This document shows positions 34,851 through 44,264 of a stretch of DNA of 64,000 bases, piece after piece. The notes under the pieces are model-generated. The model did not search any database. It had not been told where the DNA came from and saw nothing but the letters and a program-made list of their open reading frames with translations. Source of the DNA: CAIVAT01 sp049317265. Lineage in GTDB: Bacteria; Bacteroidota; Bacteroidia; Bacteroidales; FEN-979. Made by a program: the position numbers and the translations under genes. Position 1 is the stretch's first letter. Every line of letters begins with the position of its first letter. The DNA lies in assembly GCA_049317265.1 (NCBI GenBank), contig JBMOIP010000012.1, positions 34,394 to 98,393 of the forward strand, in the 5' to 3' direction.

Positions 34851-36812
34851 TCAGAATTTTCTTATAAGTTGAAGGTAAACACCTTTAAAATTAAGCTTTT
34901 CTCCAATGTAAAGCCTCCTGTAAACCTCTATACCCGCCGTAACGTATAACTGATAAATAACCGATGACAATTCAAGCCGGGAAGTAAGCAAATCCAGGTC
35001 GATCCCCCTGCCCTGCTGCTTTCTGTAGATGATATCCAGGTTCACTTTGGTCTGGTTGACAATCAGATACTCGATTTTACCGGAAAGGTCGGTGTAACGC
35101 TGAAGCCTGGCATCCGGTTCGTTGAGCATGGTGTAGTTTTGCATATTGCCGTTAATTGCGAGGTTGAGCCTTCCTTTAAAGGTCTTTTGCAGATTGAGGT
35201 AATATTTTACCATATGATAGGGCATGATGGAACTGCGATAATCCTCATATTCCGCTCCGCCGCTTATTAAGCCAAAACCAAGTCTTACTCCAACCACATT
35301 TTGGGTGAAATAGTTCAACGCAATATAGTCCGTATTCTCCAGGTTCTTATATCTCTGCAAACTGAGCCTGTAATAGAGGTCGACCCTCCCTTTGAGCAAA
35401 GCAACGTTTGCTGCAAATGCATGATTGTCCGCATCATACTTGTAAGACCCCGATTGCCTGGCTGTGTAATCTATGTAAACTGTTCCGCCATTGGCGATGA
35501 GCCCGCTGGGAATCCTCCTGATTTCAAAATATTTCCCCCGTTCTATCAGGATATAATCCACCCCGGCAAGGTAAAGGATGGTGCCTGAGATATCTTTAAC
35601 GATCACCGACTGCAGGTTGATGTATGGTCTTTTCAAAAGCGTGATCTTACTGTCGGAAAGCTGGTAGTCTTCATTAGCGATAATGAGGTTGACCGAATCG
35701 CTTGTGTAATCCTGGTGGTACCTGAAATACTCGTACGATAAATGCAAATCGCCCCAGGGAATCTTCTTTACATAATTAAAATCAAACCCGGTTTTACTGT
35801 TATATTCAGAGTACACCGTATGCTTCACGGTGCTGTATTCAAAAAACAACCTTGAATCCAGGCTTTTAAAAAGCTTATGATTCAAAGAATTAACAGATGT
35901 ATGCTGAACAAGTTTATTCAATGGCTGCCGGATATTATAATAGCTGTACCCGGCAAAAAACATAAAATTCGCCGGAAGTTTAATCACCAGGTTTTCCCTC
36001 GCCGTAAACCGGTTGAAATCATAACTTCCATATTGGTATATCTCTGAAATCGTAGTATTAAAAGTAAACACCTTCTTCTCGCCAAGCCCGAAACTGCTGT
36101 TAAAGTTGAAATCGTCAACAGAGTTTTCAGTAAAATAATTATTCTCGTTCAGATTTGAAAATTTCTTATGCGAATAGGTAAACACCTGCCGGTCGGAAGC
36201 AGTAAAAGATTGTTCCGCCCTGGCATTAAATTGCACCTGGTCAATTCTTAACACCCTTTTAGTCTGAATTTCGGTTTGGACCAGTTTTCTTTTGTAAAAA
36301 TCGATCGTTACCGGGATATATTTATTGCTATATATCAGCGAGCCTCCAATGTACTTGTTCGTTGTGCGGATGTTTGTCAGATTTTCACGACGGGCAAAAC
36401 TTTCATCATAATTTGCTGTCACCATGAATGTGATCTTCTTCCTGTTAAAAAAGGAAGAGTTCAGGTTAAGTTTTTTTAGCGTTCTCACCTCTGCCTGGTC
36501 AGGCGCTGCAAGGAAATTGTCCCTGTTTGATTCCGGCATGTAGGCGGCGCCAAGTTCCAGTTCGCAAAAATTCGGATGAAGGATGTAGGTGCTGGCATTC
36601 AGCGAAATTCCTCCCGAATAGTAATAGCTCTTTTGTTTCTCGTTCAAACGGTCGCTGATCTGCTCCCGGTCCCGGTAAAATCCCCTTAACATCAACTCCC
36701 CGGAATAAGCCCGTACTCCAAAAAACCTGAATGAATCGGGATTCTTTTGCGCAAGGCAAAAATCCCAACTCAAAACAAAAAGAAGCGCCAGTATGAATGA
36801 GCGTGTTATCAA
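34851..36812 (-). CDS. Predicted outer-membrane beta-barrel between cytochrome genes
   Basis: The 653-residue protein has a signal peptide (MITRSFILALLFVLSWDFCLAQ is its full extent, 22 residues, here described by its LCLAQ-like end). Nearly the whole mature part consists of amphipathic strand-length blocks rich in Tyr and Phe, ending IRKF. No haem motif and no TonB plug were seen. Length is close to that of MtrB/PioB-type porins that hold cytochromes in the outer membrane, but I cannot show homology. It starts six bases after a five-haem lipoprotein cytochrome and ends one base before a nine-haem cytochrome. This is the gene order expected of a porin-cytochrome conduit. Confidence 0.75.
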   Translation of the reverse strand: MITRSFILALLFVLSWDFCLAQKNPDSFRFFGVRAYSGELMLRGFYRDREQISDRLNEKQKSYYYSGGISLNASTYILHPNFCELELGAAYMPESNRDNFLAAPDQAEVRTLKKLNLNSSFFNRKKITFMVTANYDESFARRENLTNIRTTNKYIGGSLIYSNKYIPVTIDFYKRKLVQTEIQTKRVLRIDQVQFNARAEQSFTASDRQVFTYSHKKFSNLNENNYFTENSVDDFNFNSSFGLGEKKVFTFNTTISEIYQYGSYDFNRFTARENLVIKLPANFMFFAGYSYYNIRQPLNKLVQHTSVNSLNHKLFKSLDSRLFFEYSTVKHTVYSEYNSKTGFDFNYVKKIPWGDLHLSYEYFRYHQDYTSDSVNLIIANEDYQLSDSKITLLKRPYINLQSVIVKDISGTILYLAGVDYILIERGKYFEIRRIPSGLIANGGTVYIDYTARQSGSYKYDADNHAFAANVALLKGRVDLYYRLSLQRYKNLENTDYIALNYFTQNVVGVRLGFGLISGGAEYEDYRSSIMPYHMVKYYLNLQKTFKGRLNLAINGNMQNYTMLNEPDARLQRYTDLSGKIEYLIVNQTKVNLDIIYRKQQGRGIDLDLLTSRLELSSVIYQLYVTAGIEVYRRLYIGEKLNFKGVYLQLIRKF

Positions 36813-36818
36813 CCGGAA

Positions 36819-37421
36819 CTATTTTAAAAAGGTTCTGTCATTTCCCCCGTGTGGATTATGACAATCTGTACAACTGGTATCCGCAATATTTGCATGTGCT
36901 TTCGTATTTAACACAATGTCGGCAGTGTGACAATAGAAACAAAGCTGCTGATCCACTCTTTTAAGCAGTTTCCTGTTCACGGATGAGTGAGGTTCATGAC
37001 ACAAGGTGCAAAAACCTCCGGCAACCGGACCATGGACCACCTTGTATTTCTTACTGAAATCTGCGTGACACTGGTAACAAAGCATCGGTTGTTCAATCAC
37101 AAATTTCCCCATTGTCCCCTGGTCATGACAGGCATCACAGTGCTTTTCCTTGTAGGGTTTGTGATAATTTGGCTGAGGCTTTCCCGCTTTCTGAAGGCTC
37201 TTCCCTGTAATCGAATCAGGTTTTTTAACGCTATCGCGGCTGGCAAAGTCATCATTCGCCTGCGGTGAAGGAACTCCATCAAAAAAGAATGCGAGTGTTT
37301 TATGATGCTTCACGGGGGAACAACCGTAAACATAGACCATCAACAATAAAACCAGGAAGGAGATCAGGAAATACCCATGTCCATGAATGTTCAATATCCT
37401 CGCTCTGAATTTGACAATCAT
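36819..37421 (-). CDS. Five-haem cytochrome c lipoprotein
   Basis: The 200-residue protein has an N-terminal hydrophobic helix ending VYVYGC, a plausible lipobox with the lipidated Cys near residue 34. Five CXXCH motifs follow (CDACH, CYQCH, CTLCH, CFYCH, CTDCH), with EPH and NPH after two of them in doubled-motif style. The segment KTLAFFFDGVPSP comes before the haem region. It lies between the NHL lipoprotein gene (50 bases upstream) and the barrel gene (six bases downstream). It probably serves as the periplasmic-side electron donor to the barrel, which is inference. Confidence 0.9.
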   Translation of the reverse strand: MIVKFRARILNIHGHGYFLISFLVLLLMVYVYGCSPVKHHKTLAFFFDGVPSPQANDDFASRDSVKKPDSITGKSLQKAGKPQPNYHKPYKEKHCDACHDQGTMGKFVIEQPMLCYQCHADFSKKYKVVHGPVAGGFCTLCHEPHSSVNRKLLKRVDQQLCFYCHTADIVLNTKAHANIADTSCTDCHNPHGGNDRTFLK

Positions 37422-37471
37422 TCTTTTTTAATTTGTTAACGGAGAATCCAATGCATGGATAAAAAGGTATA

Positions 37472-38575
37472 TCAGTCCTGTTTCACAGGGTTGGCAACCT
37501 TCTGGCCGGGGATTTTTTGTTCAACATATCCATAAATACCCAATTTATCCGGTCCGAACTGATTGGTCACAAGAACCAGGTATTTCAAGGTAAATGCAGG
37601 ATCAACATATTTTTCAAAATATTGCAGGTTATCGTAATCGATGGAGACTTTGGCTGGCAACCACATATCCCCCGGCCCCTTATAATTTCCTCCGAAAAAC
37701 ATCAGCAGTTTTCCGTTTTTGTTAAATATCTGGGTGTTTTCAAAACCGGCATCAACAACATATAAATTTGAATTTTGATCCACTGCAACACCTTTTGGTC
37801 TTGCAAACTGCCCCATGTTCTCCCCATAAGTGCCCACCGTCGCCAGCATCTTTCCGCTGTGGGAAAATATTTTCACTTTAAAATCACCAAAATCGGTTAC
37901 ATAAACTTTGTCGCCTGTCACAAAAATATTGGTAGGAGAGAATAAATAACCGGCACTGTCGGGTTGGACTTCAGGAAACTGGTATAACAACCTGGATAGT
38001 GAATCATAACTGTACACATTCACCTGGTGTCCGGTCATGTTCGGAACCCATATTTTATTGTCAGCAATGAAAACGTCAGTTGGCTTGAAATTCTCCCTCT
38101 CACCAAAACTGTAGCTGAATTCAAGTTTATCATTAAACACGACGATTTGCTTTCTCTCTGCATCGGCAACATAGAGGAAACCGCGGCTGTCGAAGAAGCA
38201 GTTTAGTGGAACTTTCAAAGCCCCCTGCCCCGAAGGAATAAATTCAGTGAAACTATTTTTTTCAAGGTCGATGACGTCAAAACCATGTTTAAAAGTATCA
38301 CAGATATAGATTTTCCCTTTATGGATCGCCACGCCATAAGGTTTGCCTATGGAAATGACCCTTTCAGACCCCAGGATAAATCTTTTAAAGCCTCCCCGTT
38401 TCCCGGTAATATCAGTGGAACTCGAAATCCGTTGTAAAAACTGTATCCTGGTTGTATCAGGAGGGGGTGGGTAAATGATGAAACTGCCGGACCTTTCACC
38501 TGTAGGATGCAGGCTCCGTGAACAGGAAAGCAACGCTACAAATGCAAGTGAAAGGAAAACAATGCGTAAGTTCAT
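37472..38575 (-). CDS. NHL-repeat beta-propeller lipoprotein
   Basis: The 367-residue protein has a lipoprotein signal peptide ending ALLSC (Cys18) and NHL/six-bladed propeller repeats over about 80-330. Examples are KPYGVAIHKGKIYICD, NCFFDSRGFLYVADAERKQ, RPKGVAVDQNSNLYVVDAGF and FSPTNIFVTGDKVYVTDFGD. NHL propellers generally bind proteins or ligands; no enzyme activity is implied. It leads the five-haem/barrel/nine-haem run and is the first of three NHL genes in this region, each next to a multihaem gene. No promoter box was recognised before it. Confidence 0.88.
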   Translation of the reverse strand: MNLRIVFLSLAFVALLSCSRSLHPTGERSGSFIIYPPPPDTTRIQFLQRISSSTDITGKRGGFKRFILGSERVISIGKPYGVAIHKGKIYICDTFKHGFDVIDLEKNSFTEFIPSGQGALKVPLNCFFDSRGFLYVADAERKQIVVFNDKLEFSYSFGERENFKPTDVFIADNKIWVPNMTGHQVNVYSYDSLSRLLYQFPEVQPDSAGYLFSPTNIFVTGDKVYVTDFGDFKVKIFSHSGKMLATVGTYGENMGQFARPKGVAVDQNSNLYVVDAGFENTQIFNKNGKLLMFFGGNYKGPGDMWLPAKVSIDYDNLQYFEKYVDPAFTLKYLVLVTNQFGPDKLGIYGYVEQKIPGQKVANPVKQD

Positions 38576-38663
38576 AGGATTCAGGTTTTATTCAGAAAAA
38601 AAGGGCCGGCAAACTGAAATTATAACTTCCAGCAGTGGTATTTGCATGTTCCATATGACATGG

Positions 38664-38690
38664 CAAAGGGCGAACTATATTCGCCCTTTG
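38664..38690 (-). terminator. Hairpin between the four-haem and NHL genes
   Basis: CAAAGGGCGAA (38664-38674) pairs perfectly with TTCGCCCTTTG (38680-38690) around CTATA. It lies 34 bases after the four-haem cytochrome stop on the minus strand. No U-tract follows, so it may be a processing or stability hairpin rather than a strict terminator. Confidence 0.5.
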
Positions 38691-38723
38691 ACATATCAAC
38701 CGCTGAAATTAATCAGGCAAATG

Positions 38724-39344
38724 TTATTTATCATGGCAGGTCAGGCATAATGCGCTGGCTGCATTGCTTTTAACAAGAAGTCCGGGAACTCCGTAGCTGT
38801 TGTGAACATCATGACATGAGGAGCACTGCATTTTGTCGCCGATCAGCATGTTGGCTGAAATGGTTCCGCCAAGTCCGGATGGATGAGTCTGGGGATTGAA
38901 TAATCCCGGGTCGGCAGTTGCAAGGGCTGCATCATAGGTAAATGAAACAGGATGATCATTCATCAGGTCGGTTCCTACAAGGGCAGGACCTGTCATTAAA
39001 ATTGTACCATTGGAAACACCGCCAAAATTCTCAAGGGCAACAGTGCCGTCATGACAGCTAAGGCATAATTTGGAACTTCCATCAGGCTGTCCAACAACTG
39101 CATTCATCGTTGCCGATGAATAGGTTGTGTAGGAAGAAACGGTGGAAAGCTGGTGATTCCATAAAGGAGCATTTAGTACGGAGATATCTGCATTATGCGG
39201 AGTGTGGCATACCTTACAAATTTCACCGCTGGTGTTCCAGGCCGCTGCACTGAAATCATGTGCAGAGTTGAGGATTTGGGCACTGGTAATCTGTGATAGC
39301 ATCACCAACGCAATCGATGTAAGTAAAACGGCTAATTTTCTCAT
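38724..39344 (-). CDS. Four-haem c-type cytochrome
   Basis: The 206-residue protein starts with a good signal peptide, MRKLAVLLTSIALVMLSQ and on to ITSAQ, if Met at 39344 is used. The Met at 39377 or 39410 would add a polar extension, and the latter lies upstream of a candidate promoter box. Four CXXCH motifs occur: CKVCH, CLSCH followed by DGTVAL, CSSCH followed by DVH, and CLTCH. The CLSCHDGTVAL segment recurs in the 12-haem protein at 42555-44264, so the two share a module. It is presumably a periplasmic electron carrier. Confidence 0.88.
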   Translation of the reverse strand: MRKLAVLLTSIALVMLSQITSAQILNSAHDFSAAAWNTSGEICKVCHTPHNADISVLNAPLWNHQLSTVSSYTTYSSATMNAVVGQPDGSSKLCLSCHDGTVALENFGGVSNGTILMTGPALVGTDLMNDHPVSFTYDAALATADPGLFNPQTHPSGLGGTISANMLIGDKMQCSSCHDVHNSYGVPGLLVKSNAASALCLTCHDK

Positions 39345-39396
39345 TGCTTTGTTCGTTTTTGGGTTAGTAGTGATCATGCTATTACAACAAACGGGC

Positions 39397-39404
39397 CAAA
39401 CATA
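39397..39404 (-). promoter_or_regulatory. Candidate -7 box TATGTTTG for the four-haem gene
   Basis: TATGTTTG on the minus strand matches TAnnTTTG. It lies 20 bases before Met at 39377 and 53 before Met at 39344. No -33 element and no sigma54-like GG-N10-GC pair was convincing here. The 200 bases between this box and the hairpin at 39606 hold no gene or other signal I can support. Confidence 0.35.
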
Positions 39405-39605
39405 ATACAACTTTGTTTATCAGGATATTACATAAATTCGAAAAATAGACAAACACCGAATTTTTCACCAAACTGGTTACCCTTCAGTGGCGATCCATTC
39501 ATTAAAAATCCAGGACGATCGTCATAAAATACTGTTTCCAATGGTTATCAATGAAATGAAGTGAAAAATCAGGCATGGAGATCACCCGAACAGAACATAA
39601 AAGAC

Positions 39606-39644
39606 TGGGGCATTTCACCCACAGCCACTGGGTGAAATGCCCCA
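39606..39644 (-). terminator. Intrinsic terminator of the sigma54-activator operon
   Basis: TGGGGCATTTCACCCA (39606-39621) is perfectly complementary to TGGGTGAAATGCCCCA (39629-39644), with a seven-base loop. On the minus strand the stem is followed by GTCTTTTATG. It begins eight bases after the stop of the response-regulator gene, so it should end the 45295-39652 transcript. Confidence 0.88.
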
Positions 39645-39651
39645 ATGCCTG

Positions 39652-41067
39652 TCATAGCTTGTATTTCTTGATTTTATATCTCAGGGTATCCCTGGATATT
39701 CTTAACAATTTTGAGGCTTTCGTTTGATTGTTTCCCGCTTTGTCCAGCACTTGTCTGATCACCTCCTTTTCCAGGCCTTCAAGGGATATTCCATCTTCTG
39801 GAATTTCCATTCCGAACGGTGAAGAAAAGTGATCAACATGCCGACGGCCTGCGGGAACTTCAACAGCCATATTTACCTCTGAATCAAGTGGATTCATAAT
39901 CTCACCCGGAAGACTCTCCGGTTGTAACGAACTCATGGTTTCAAGAATAACAGCCCGTTCAATAACATTCCTCAGTTCCCTGATATTTCCAGGCCAGTTG
40001 TACCTGGTCAATAAACTGATCGCCGTCTTGTGTATTCCTGTTATACTTTTTTGAAACTGCCCATTGTAATATTTTAAAAAATAATCCGATAGCAGTGTGA
40101 CATCCTCCTTGTGGTCCCTGAGTGGCGGAAGTGTAATCTGGAATACTTTGAGCCTGTAGTATAAATCCTCCCTGAAAAGTTTTTCATCTACTGCCCTTTT
40201 CAGGTCCTTGTTTGTGGCGGCTATAATCCTGATCTCCACAGGTATATTTGCAGTACCTCCAACCCTGCGGATCACCCTGTTCTCCAACACCCCAAGCAGC
40301 TTAATCTGGGTCGACATGTTGATTTCACCTATTTCATCCAGGAATACCGTGCCTCCGTCAGCAATTTCAAACAACCCTTTTTTCTGTTGCCGGGCATCGG
40401 TAAATGCGCCTTTTTCATGCCCGAACAACTCACTCTCCAGCAGAGCTTCAGGAAGCGAGGCACAGTTGATGGTTACAAATGGCCTGGCATTGTGTGAACT
40501 TTCATGATGGATCGCACGTGCAAACAGGTCTTTCCCCGTACCGCTTTCCCCGAGGAGCAGAATGGTCGTGGTCTGGGTCCTTGCAATTGTTTTAGAGAGC
40601 TGGATAATCTGTTTTATAACCGGTGATTCACCCACAATATGGTCAAAGGTAATGGCTACCTTTTGCTGCCGGCGCAAAATCTGAACCTCTTTGGTGATTT
40701 CCAGTTTCTTTTTAACATTCTCCAGAATTACCTCAATCTCTTCAAATGAAAATGGCTTGTTTACGTACTCTGAGGCACCCGCCTTCATAGCGCTAACTGC
40801 TGTATCAATAGAACCAAATGCGGTCATGAAAACAATGGCCGTCTCCTCTTCCATGGATTTGATCTTCCGGATAACCTCCAATCCCTGCATCTTAGGCAGT
40901 TTATTGTCTGTGAAGACTATTTCCGGGAGATTCACTTCCATTGACCTGATGCCCTCTTCTCCGGTTTCTGCCGTAAAAACCTTATAGCCCTTGGAAGTCA
41001 GATATTTCTCAAGCGACCAGCGGATTAACTTCTCATCCTCTATTATCAGGATCTTTAACTGTTTCAT
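39652..41067 (-). CDS. NtrC-family sigma54-dependent response regulator
   Basis: The 471-residue regulator has a receiver domain (1-120; acidic EDE, phospho-acceptor Asp54, Lys104). A AAA+ domain follows with Walker A GESGTGKD (173-180), Walker B FLDE (242-245) and the sigma54-contact loop GAFTDA (220-225) in place of the usual GAFTGA. A Fis-type helix-turn-helix at the end reads NNQTKASKLLRISRDTLRYK. It should open sigma54 promoters when phosphorylated. Its ATG overlaps the stop of the haem-motif sensor kinase by four bases, so they are a cognate pair. Probable targets are the sigma54-like promoters at 45357 and 45559. Confidence 0.95.
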   Translation of the reverse strand: MKQLKILIIEDEKLIRWSLEKYLTSKGYKVFTAETGEEGIRSMEVNLPEIVFTDNKLPKMQGLEVIRKIKSMEEETAIVFMTAFGSIDTAVSAMKAGASEYVNKPFSFEEIEVILENVKKKLEITKEVQILRRQQKVAITFDHIVGESPVIKQIIQLSKTIARTQTTTILLLGESGTGKDLFARAIHHESSHNARPFVTINCASLPEALLESELFGHEKGAFTDARQQKKGLFEIADGGTVFLDEIGEINMSTQIKLLGVLENRVIRRVGGTANIPVEIRIIAATNKDLKRAVDEKLFREDLYYRLKVFQITLPPLRDHKEDVTLLSDYFLKYYNGQFQKSITGIHKTAISLLTRYNWPGNIRELRNVIERAVILETMSSLQPESLPGEIMNPLDSEVNMAVEVPAGRRHVDHFSSPFGMEIPEDGISLEGLEKEVIRQVLDKAGNNQTKASKLLRISRDTLRYKIKKYKL

Positions 41068-42536
41068 GAAACCGGGGAATTAGAATTTAGTGCCTGTCCC
41101 GGCAGGGAGATGTAAAAGGTGCATCCGCCGTCGGCATTGTTTTCAAACCATAGCCTGCCTTTATGCTGATCAATGATATCCTTGGAAATGGCCAGACCCA
41201 GTCCGGTCCCATTGGTATGGGTCGTAAAAAATGGTTTAAAAATATCATCTTTTACCTCAACCGGGATTCCGGCGCCGTTATCGCTTACAGCGATAAAAAC
41301 GCTGTTTCCCGGATGGTCGTACCAGGTGCGGTAAGTAATCGTGCCATTGTCAGAGATGGCCTTAATTGCATTAAAACTCAGATTCAGCAGCACATTCTCG
41401 AGAAGTTCATGATCAAAGAGAATCAAAGGAAGATCCTCCTGAAGGTCAAAGTCAAACTGGATGATTTTATCATGGGCCTGGTGCTTCAGGAAAAACAGCA
41501 GCGACCTCACGACTTCGTTGATACTGCCTTCGTACAAGCGGGTTTCTTTCGCCCTGGAATATTTCAGCAGGTTTGAAATTGCCTGTTCAACTCGGTTTGC
41601 CTGGCGCTGAATCTCCTCTAGAATGGGTTTGTTGTGATCCCCCGGATCGGCAATGATGATTTCCATTGCCCTTGCGATGCCAGTTATCGGATTTCTGATT
41701 TCATGGGCAATCCTGGCCGACATCTCGCCGATCGTTGCAAGCTTTTGTGAATTCTGCAACTCCTGCTGATGATACAAAGCAAGTTCCTTTTGGGTTTTCT
41801 CAAAGGTATCCAGCATATTGTTAAAACTCTTGCCCAGGCTTCCCAGTTCGTCAGCTTCACGAATGATCAGCCTTTTTTCAAGATTTCCCCGGTTTATGAA
41901 AGTAATGACCGACCTGAACTGGCTCAGGGAACTTCGGATGAACCGGAAGTGCAGGTATGCAACCAGGGCGAAAATGCCCAATAACAGAAGGACCGTATAA
42001 ATAAAACTGAATTTCCAGGTGTATGAAATGATTTTTTCGGTTCCGTGATTCGACAAATCGATCACAATCACTCCCAATGTTCTTTGTGCAGGATCATGAC
42101 ACGCGTAACAGGACGGCGTATTCTGCATCCGGATGAAGATACGGTTAAATGACTTTGAACCATCCATATAGGGTTTAATGGCAATATCTTTGCTGGCAGA
42201 AAACATCTTACGAATTGTCTCTGTATCGTGTTTCAGGTTAAGGTAATTATCCGGGTAGATTATTTTCCCCTTGCCATTCACGAGGTAGGTTTTCAGGACA
42301 TCTTTATTTTTCTCCATGTTTCTGAGCAACGGCTGAATGACCGTGCCATCATGTAACCTGATCGAAAAATAGTACTGGTCACGAAGCATATTCATATGTT
42401 CCATGATATCCTCCGTACTCGAGATCAATTTGCTCTTCAGGGAAACGCTGTAAACTGTGAATGCAATAACCGAATAGATTGTTATTGATGCCACAAGTGC
42501 CCCGATTATTTTAACCCTGAAGGAGAGCCATTTCAT
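41064..42536 (-). CDS. Sensor histidine kinase with periplasmic CXXCH haem motif
   Basis: The 490-residue kinase has a membrane helix at about 10-32, a periplasmic domain to about 173, a second helix (174-198), HAMP (about 200-250), HisKA with ARIAHEIRNP (His278), and an ATPase core (NLSFNAIKAI, DNGAGIP, GTGLGLAIS). The periplasmic domain contains CYACH at 143-147, a c-type haem attachment motif, just before the second helix. Haem-bearing sensor domains of this type are known in other bacteria and can sense redox state or gases. It lies 18 bases after the 12-haem gene and overlaps the sigma54 activator gene. It probably reports the redox state of the cytochrome system. Confidence 0.93.
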   Translation of the reverse strand: MKWLSFRVKIIGALVASITIYSVIAFTVYSVSLKSKLISSTEDIMEHMNMLRDQYYFSIRLHDGTVIQPLLRNMEKNKDVLKTYLVNGKGKIIYPDNYLNLKHDTETIRKMFSASKDIAIKPYMDGSKSFNRIFIRMQNTPSCYACHDPAQRTLGVIVIDLSNHGTEKIISYTWKFSFIYTVLLLLGIFALVAYLHFRFIRSSLSQFRSVITFINRGNLEKRLIIREADELGSLGKSFNNMLDTFEKTQKELALYHQQELQNSQKLATIGEMSARIAHEIRNPITGIARAMEIIIADPGDHNKPILEEIQRQANRVEQAISNLLKYSRAKETRLYEGSINEVVRSLLFFLKHQAHDKIIQFDFDLQEDLPLILFDHELLENVLLNLSFNAIKAISDNGTITYRTWYDHPGNSVFIAVSDNGAGIPVEVKDDIFKPFFTTHTNGTGLGLAISKDIIDQHKGRLWFENNADGGCTFYISLPGQALNSNSPVS

Positions 42537-42554
42537 ATAAACAATATAAATGAA

Positions 42555-44264
42555 TTAATAACTTAATGGGTTATGATCCTTTCCATGACAGGTAAGGTAG
42601 CACTGGCCGTGGTTTCCCGACAGGTCTGTAAAGCTCAGTTGCCCGCCGGAACTGGCAGTAACGACACCTGCCCTGAAGTTAATCAGGTTTGAGTTACCTG
42701 TGGTTGTACCCTGTGTGATGCTGATGCCGTGCGGATCATGACAGGTGTTGCACGGAGCGCGCACATCCATCTGAAGGTGCCTGCCATGCTCTCTGAAGGA
42801 GGCATTGCCAAGGATCGATGCCCTGCTATGGCAGCTGTAACAAAGCGCATAAGCCGAGGGCGACTCGGTTGTACCTGTTTCAGTGGTGCCTCCGTCATTG
42901 GTAAGGTTCTGAAGTTTCAGGATATGAGGATAAATAGAGCCATGAGGTCCGCCTGACGAGTTTCCGTCGCCTGCATGGCAATTCGTGCAATACATGATAC
43001 TGGTTGAGGTCCATGGAGAAATCAGGCTTGGCACTGATGCGTTTTTTCCTATTGCGGCAACTGGATGATAGGAGGGATTAGATGGAGCAAATTCTAAAAG
43101 GGTATTGTTCTGAACTATAATCCTCGGTGTTGCTGCAGGCGGCGATCCCGGAGTGCCGGCATGGCATCGGTAGCAGATCTCATAGGAATAGACAGCCGAT
43201 TCGATGGTATTCCCTGTTTGGGTAACACCTTTTACACCTGCCTGCGCCCCGCTGATATTCGGCGGAAAGGCGGCCTGCTGCCGTGCCTCGTGGGGGTTAT
43301 GACAATCGACACACTCAACATGCATGTTGGAGAACAACTGCCCCGGTTCATTCGGAACATGAATATTCAAATAGTTGCCAACATTGTGACGGTACATCCG
43401 GGAGAACTCAGCTGCAACATTAACAGTTGCAACACTTCCGTTGTGACAATCCAGGCAGTTGGCCTCTTCAGCCTGGTACTTCAACAGCATCACATCTGAA
43501 CCGGAATTATGGGGGTTATGGCAACTTTCACATCCGTTTTGCGCAACGGTGGTATAGGATGAAGGGGTAAACGGCCATGGATCGGGGGCACTTCCTTTCC
43601 ATGTTTTCGCCGAAGTATTGTGGCTGCTTGACTGCCACTCCTTCCGTTGGTGACAACTGTTACACAAATTTGAATTCTCAGAAGTAGTGACCAGGAAAGC
43701 TGACAACATATTTTTGTGCGGATCGTGGCAGGAGGTGCACTGAACCTTTCCGTGTTCCAGTGACACAGGGGGTAAAATGGCAGCAGGCGGTTTGAGTTGC
43801 CCGTCGGCCATGGCAAGTGAGGAAGAATATAAAAAAGAGATGGGATGATCATTCCTGAGGTTTGTGGAGAGGTTGGTCAGACCCTTTGGCATGGTATTGA
43901 TTCCAGATCGAAATGACACGGCAGACGATCGGTTCAGCACACTACCCAGGGCGACTGTACCATCGTGACACGAAAGGCATAGAATCGATGTCCCATCAGG
44001 CTGGCCAGGCAACGCCTGCAAGGTTGAACTTGTATAAAGTTCATAAATAACCCCTGGATTACTCTTATTCCACAATGGAGAATATGGTCTGCTGCTGTGG
44101 GGCGTATGACAAAACAGGCAAATTTCCGTCTCATTGCCAGCCTTCACTTCACCCGGTCCCTGGGCTGAAAGGTTATGTTTGGAGGTAACAACAGATTGAG
44201 CTACCATCAAGGCAGGAAGCCAGATGAAGCTAATAAGCAGTATTTGGCAAGTTTGTTTTATCAT
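42555..44264 (-). CDS. Twelve-haem c-type cytochrome
   Basis: The 569-residue protein has a signal peptide (about 1-22). Eleven CXXCH motifs follow (CLFCH, CLSCH, CTSCH, CNSCH, CESCH, CLDCH, CVDCH, CYRCH, CTNCH, CYSCH, CNTCH), with a final CX3CH (CYLTCH) near the C terminus. Several are followed by TPH, DPH or NPH. Its N-terminal third resembles the four-haem protein (CLSCHDGTVALGS). Its C-terminal half (YHPVAAIGKN, YCTNCH, GPHGS) resembles the end of the 20-haem protein. The start overlaps the stop of the NHL gene by one base. The two-component genes follow in the same direction. Confidence 0.92.
   Translation of the reverse strand: MIKQTCQILLISFIWLPALMVAQSVVTSKHNLSAQGPGEVKAGNETEICLFCHTPHSSRPYSPLWNKSNPGVIYELYTSSTLQALPGQPDGTSILCLSCHDGTVALGSVLNRSSAVSFRSGINTMPKGLTNLSTNLRNDHPISFLYSSSLAMADGQLKPPAAILPPVSLEHGKVQCTSCHDPHKNMLSAFLVTTSENSNLCNSCHQRKEWQSSSHNTSAKTWKGSAPDPWPFTPSSYTTVAQNGCESCHNPHNSGSDVMLLKYQAEEANCLDCHNGSVATVNVAAEFSRMYRHNVGNYLNIHVPNEPGQLFSNMHVECVDCHNPHEARQQAAFPPNISGAQAGVKGVTQTGNTIESAVYSYEICYRCHAGTPGSPPAATPRIIVQNNTLLEFAPSNPSYHPVAAIGKNASVPSLISPWTSTSIMYCTNCHAGDGNSSGGPHGSIYPHILKLQNLTNDGGTTETGTTESPSAYALCYSCHSRASILGNASFREHGRHLQMDVRAPCNTCHDPHGISITQGTTTGNSNLINFRAGVVTASSGGQLSFTDLSGNHGQCYLTCHGKDHNPLSY

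Noticed and set aside
38664..38690. Riboswitch or regulatory RNA before the NHL lipoprotein gene
   Set aside because: Only a simple 11-bp hairpin is present, with no multi-stem architecture or known aptamer core.
39571..39587. GG-N10-GC pair on the minus strand as a sigma54 promoter for the four-haem gene
   Set aside because: Surrounding bases do not match (GGTGA and ATGCC instead of GGCAC and TTGC), and it lies more than 200 bases from the gene next to a terminator.
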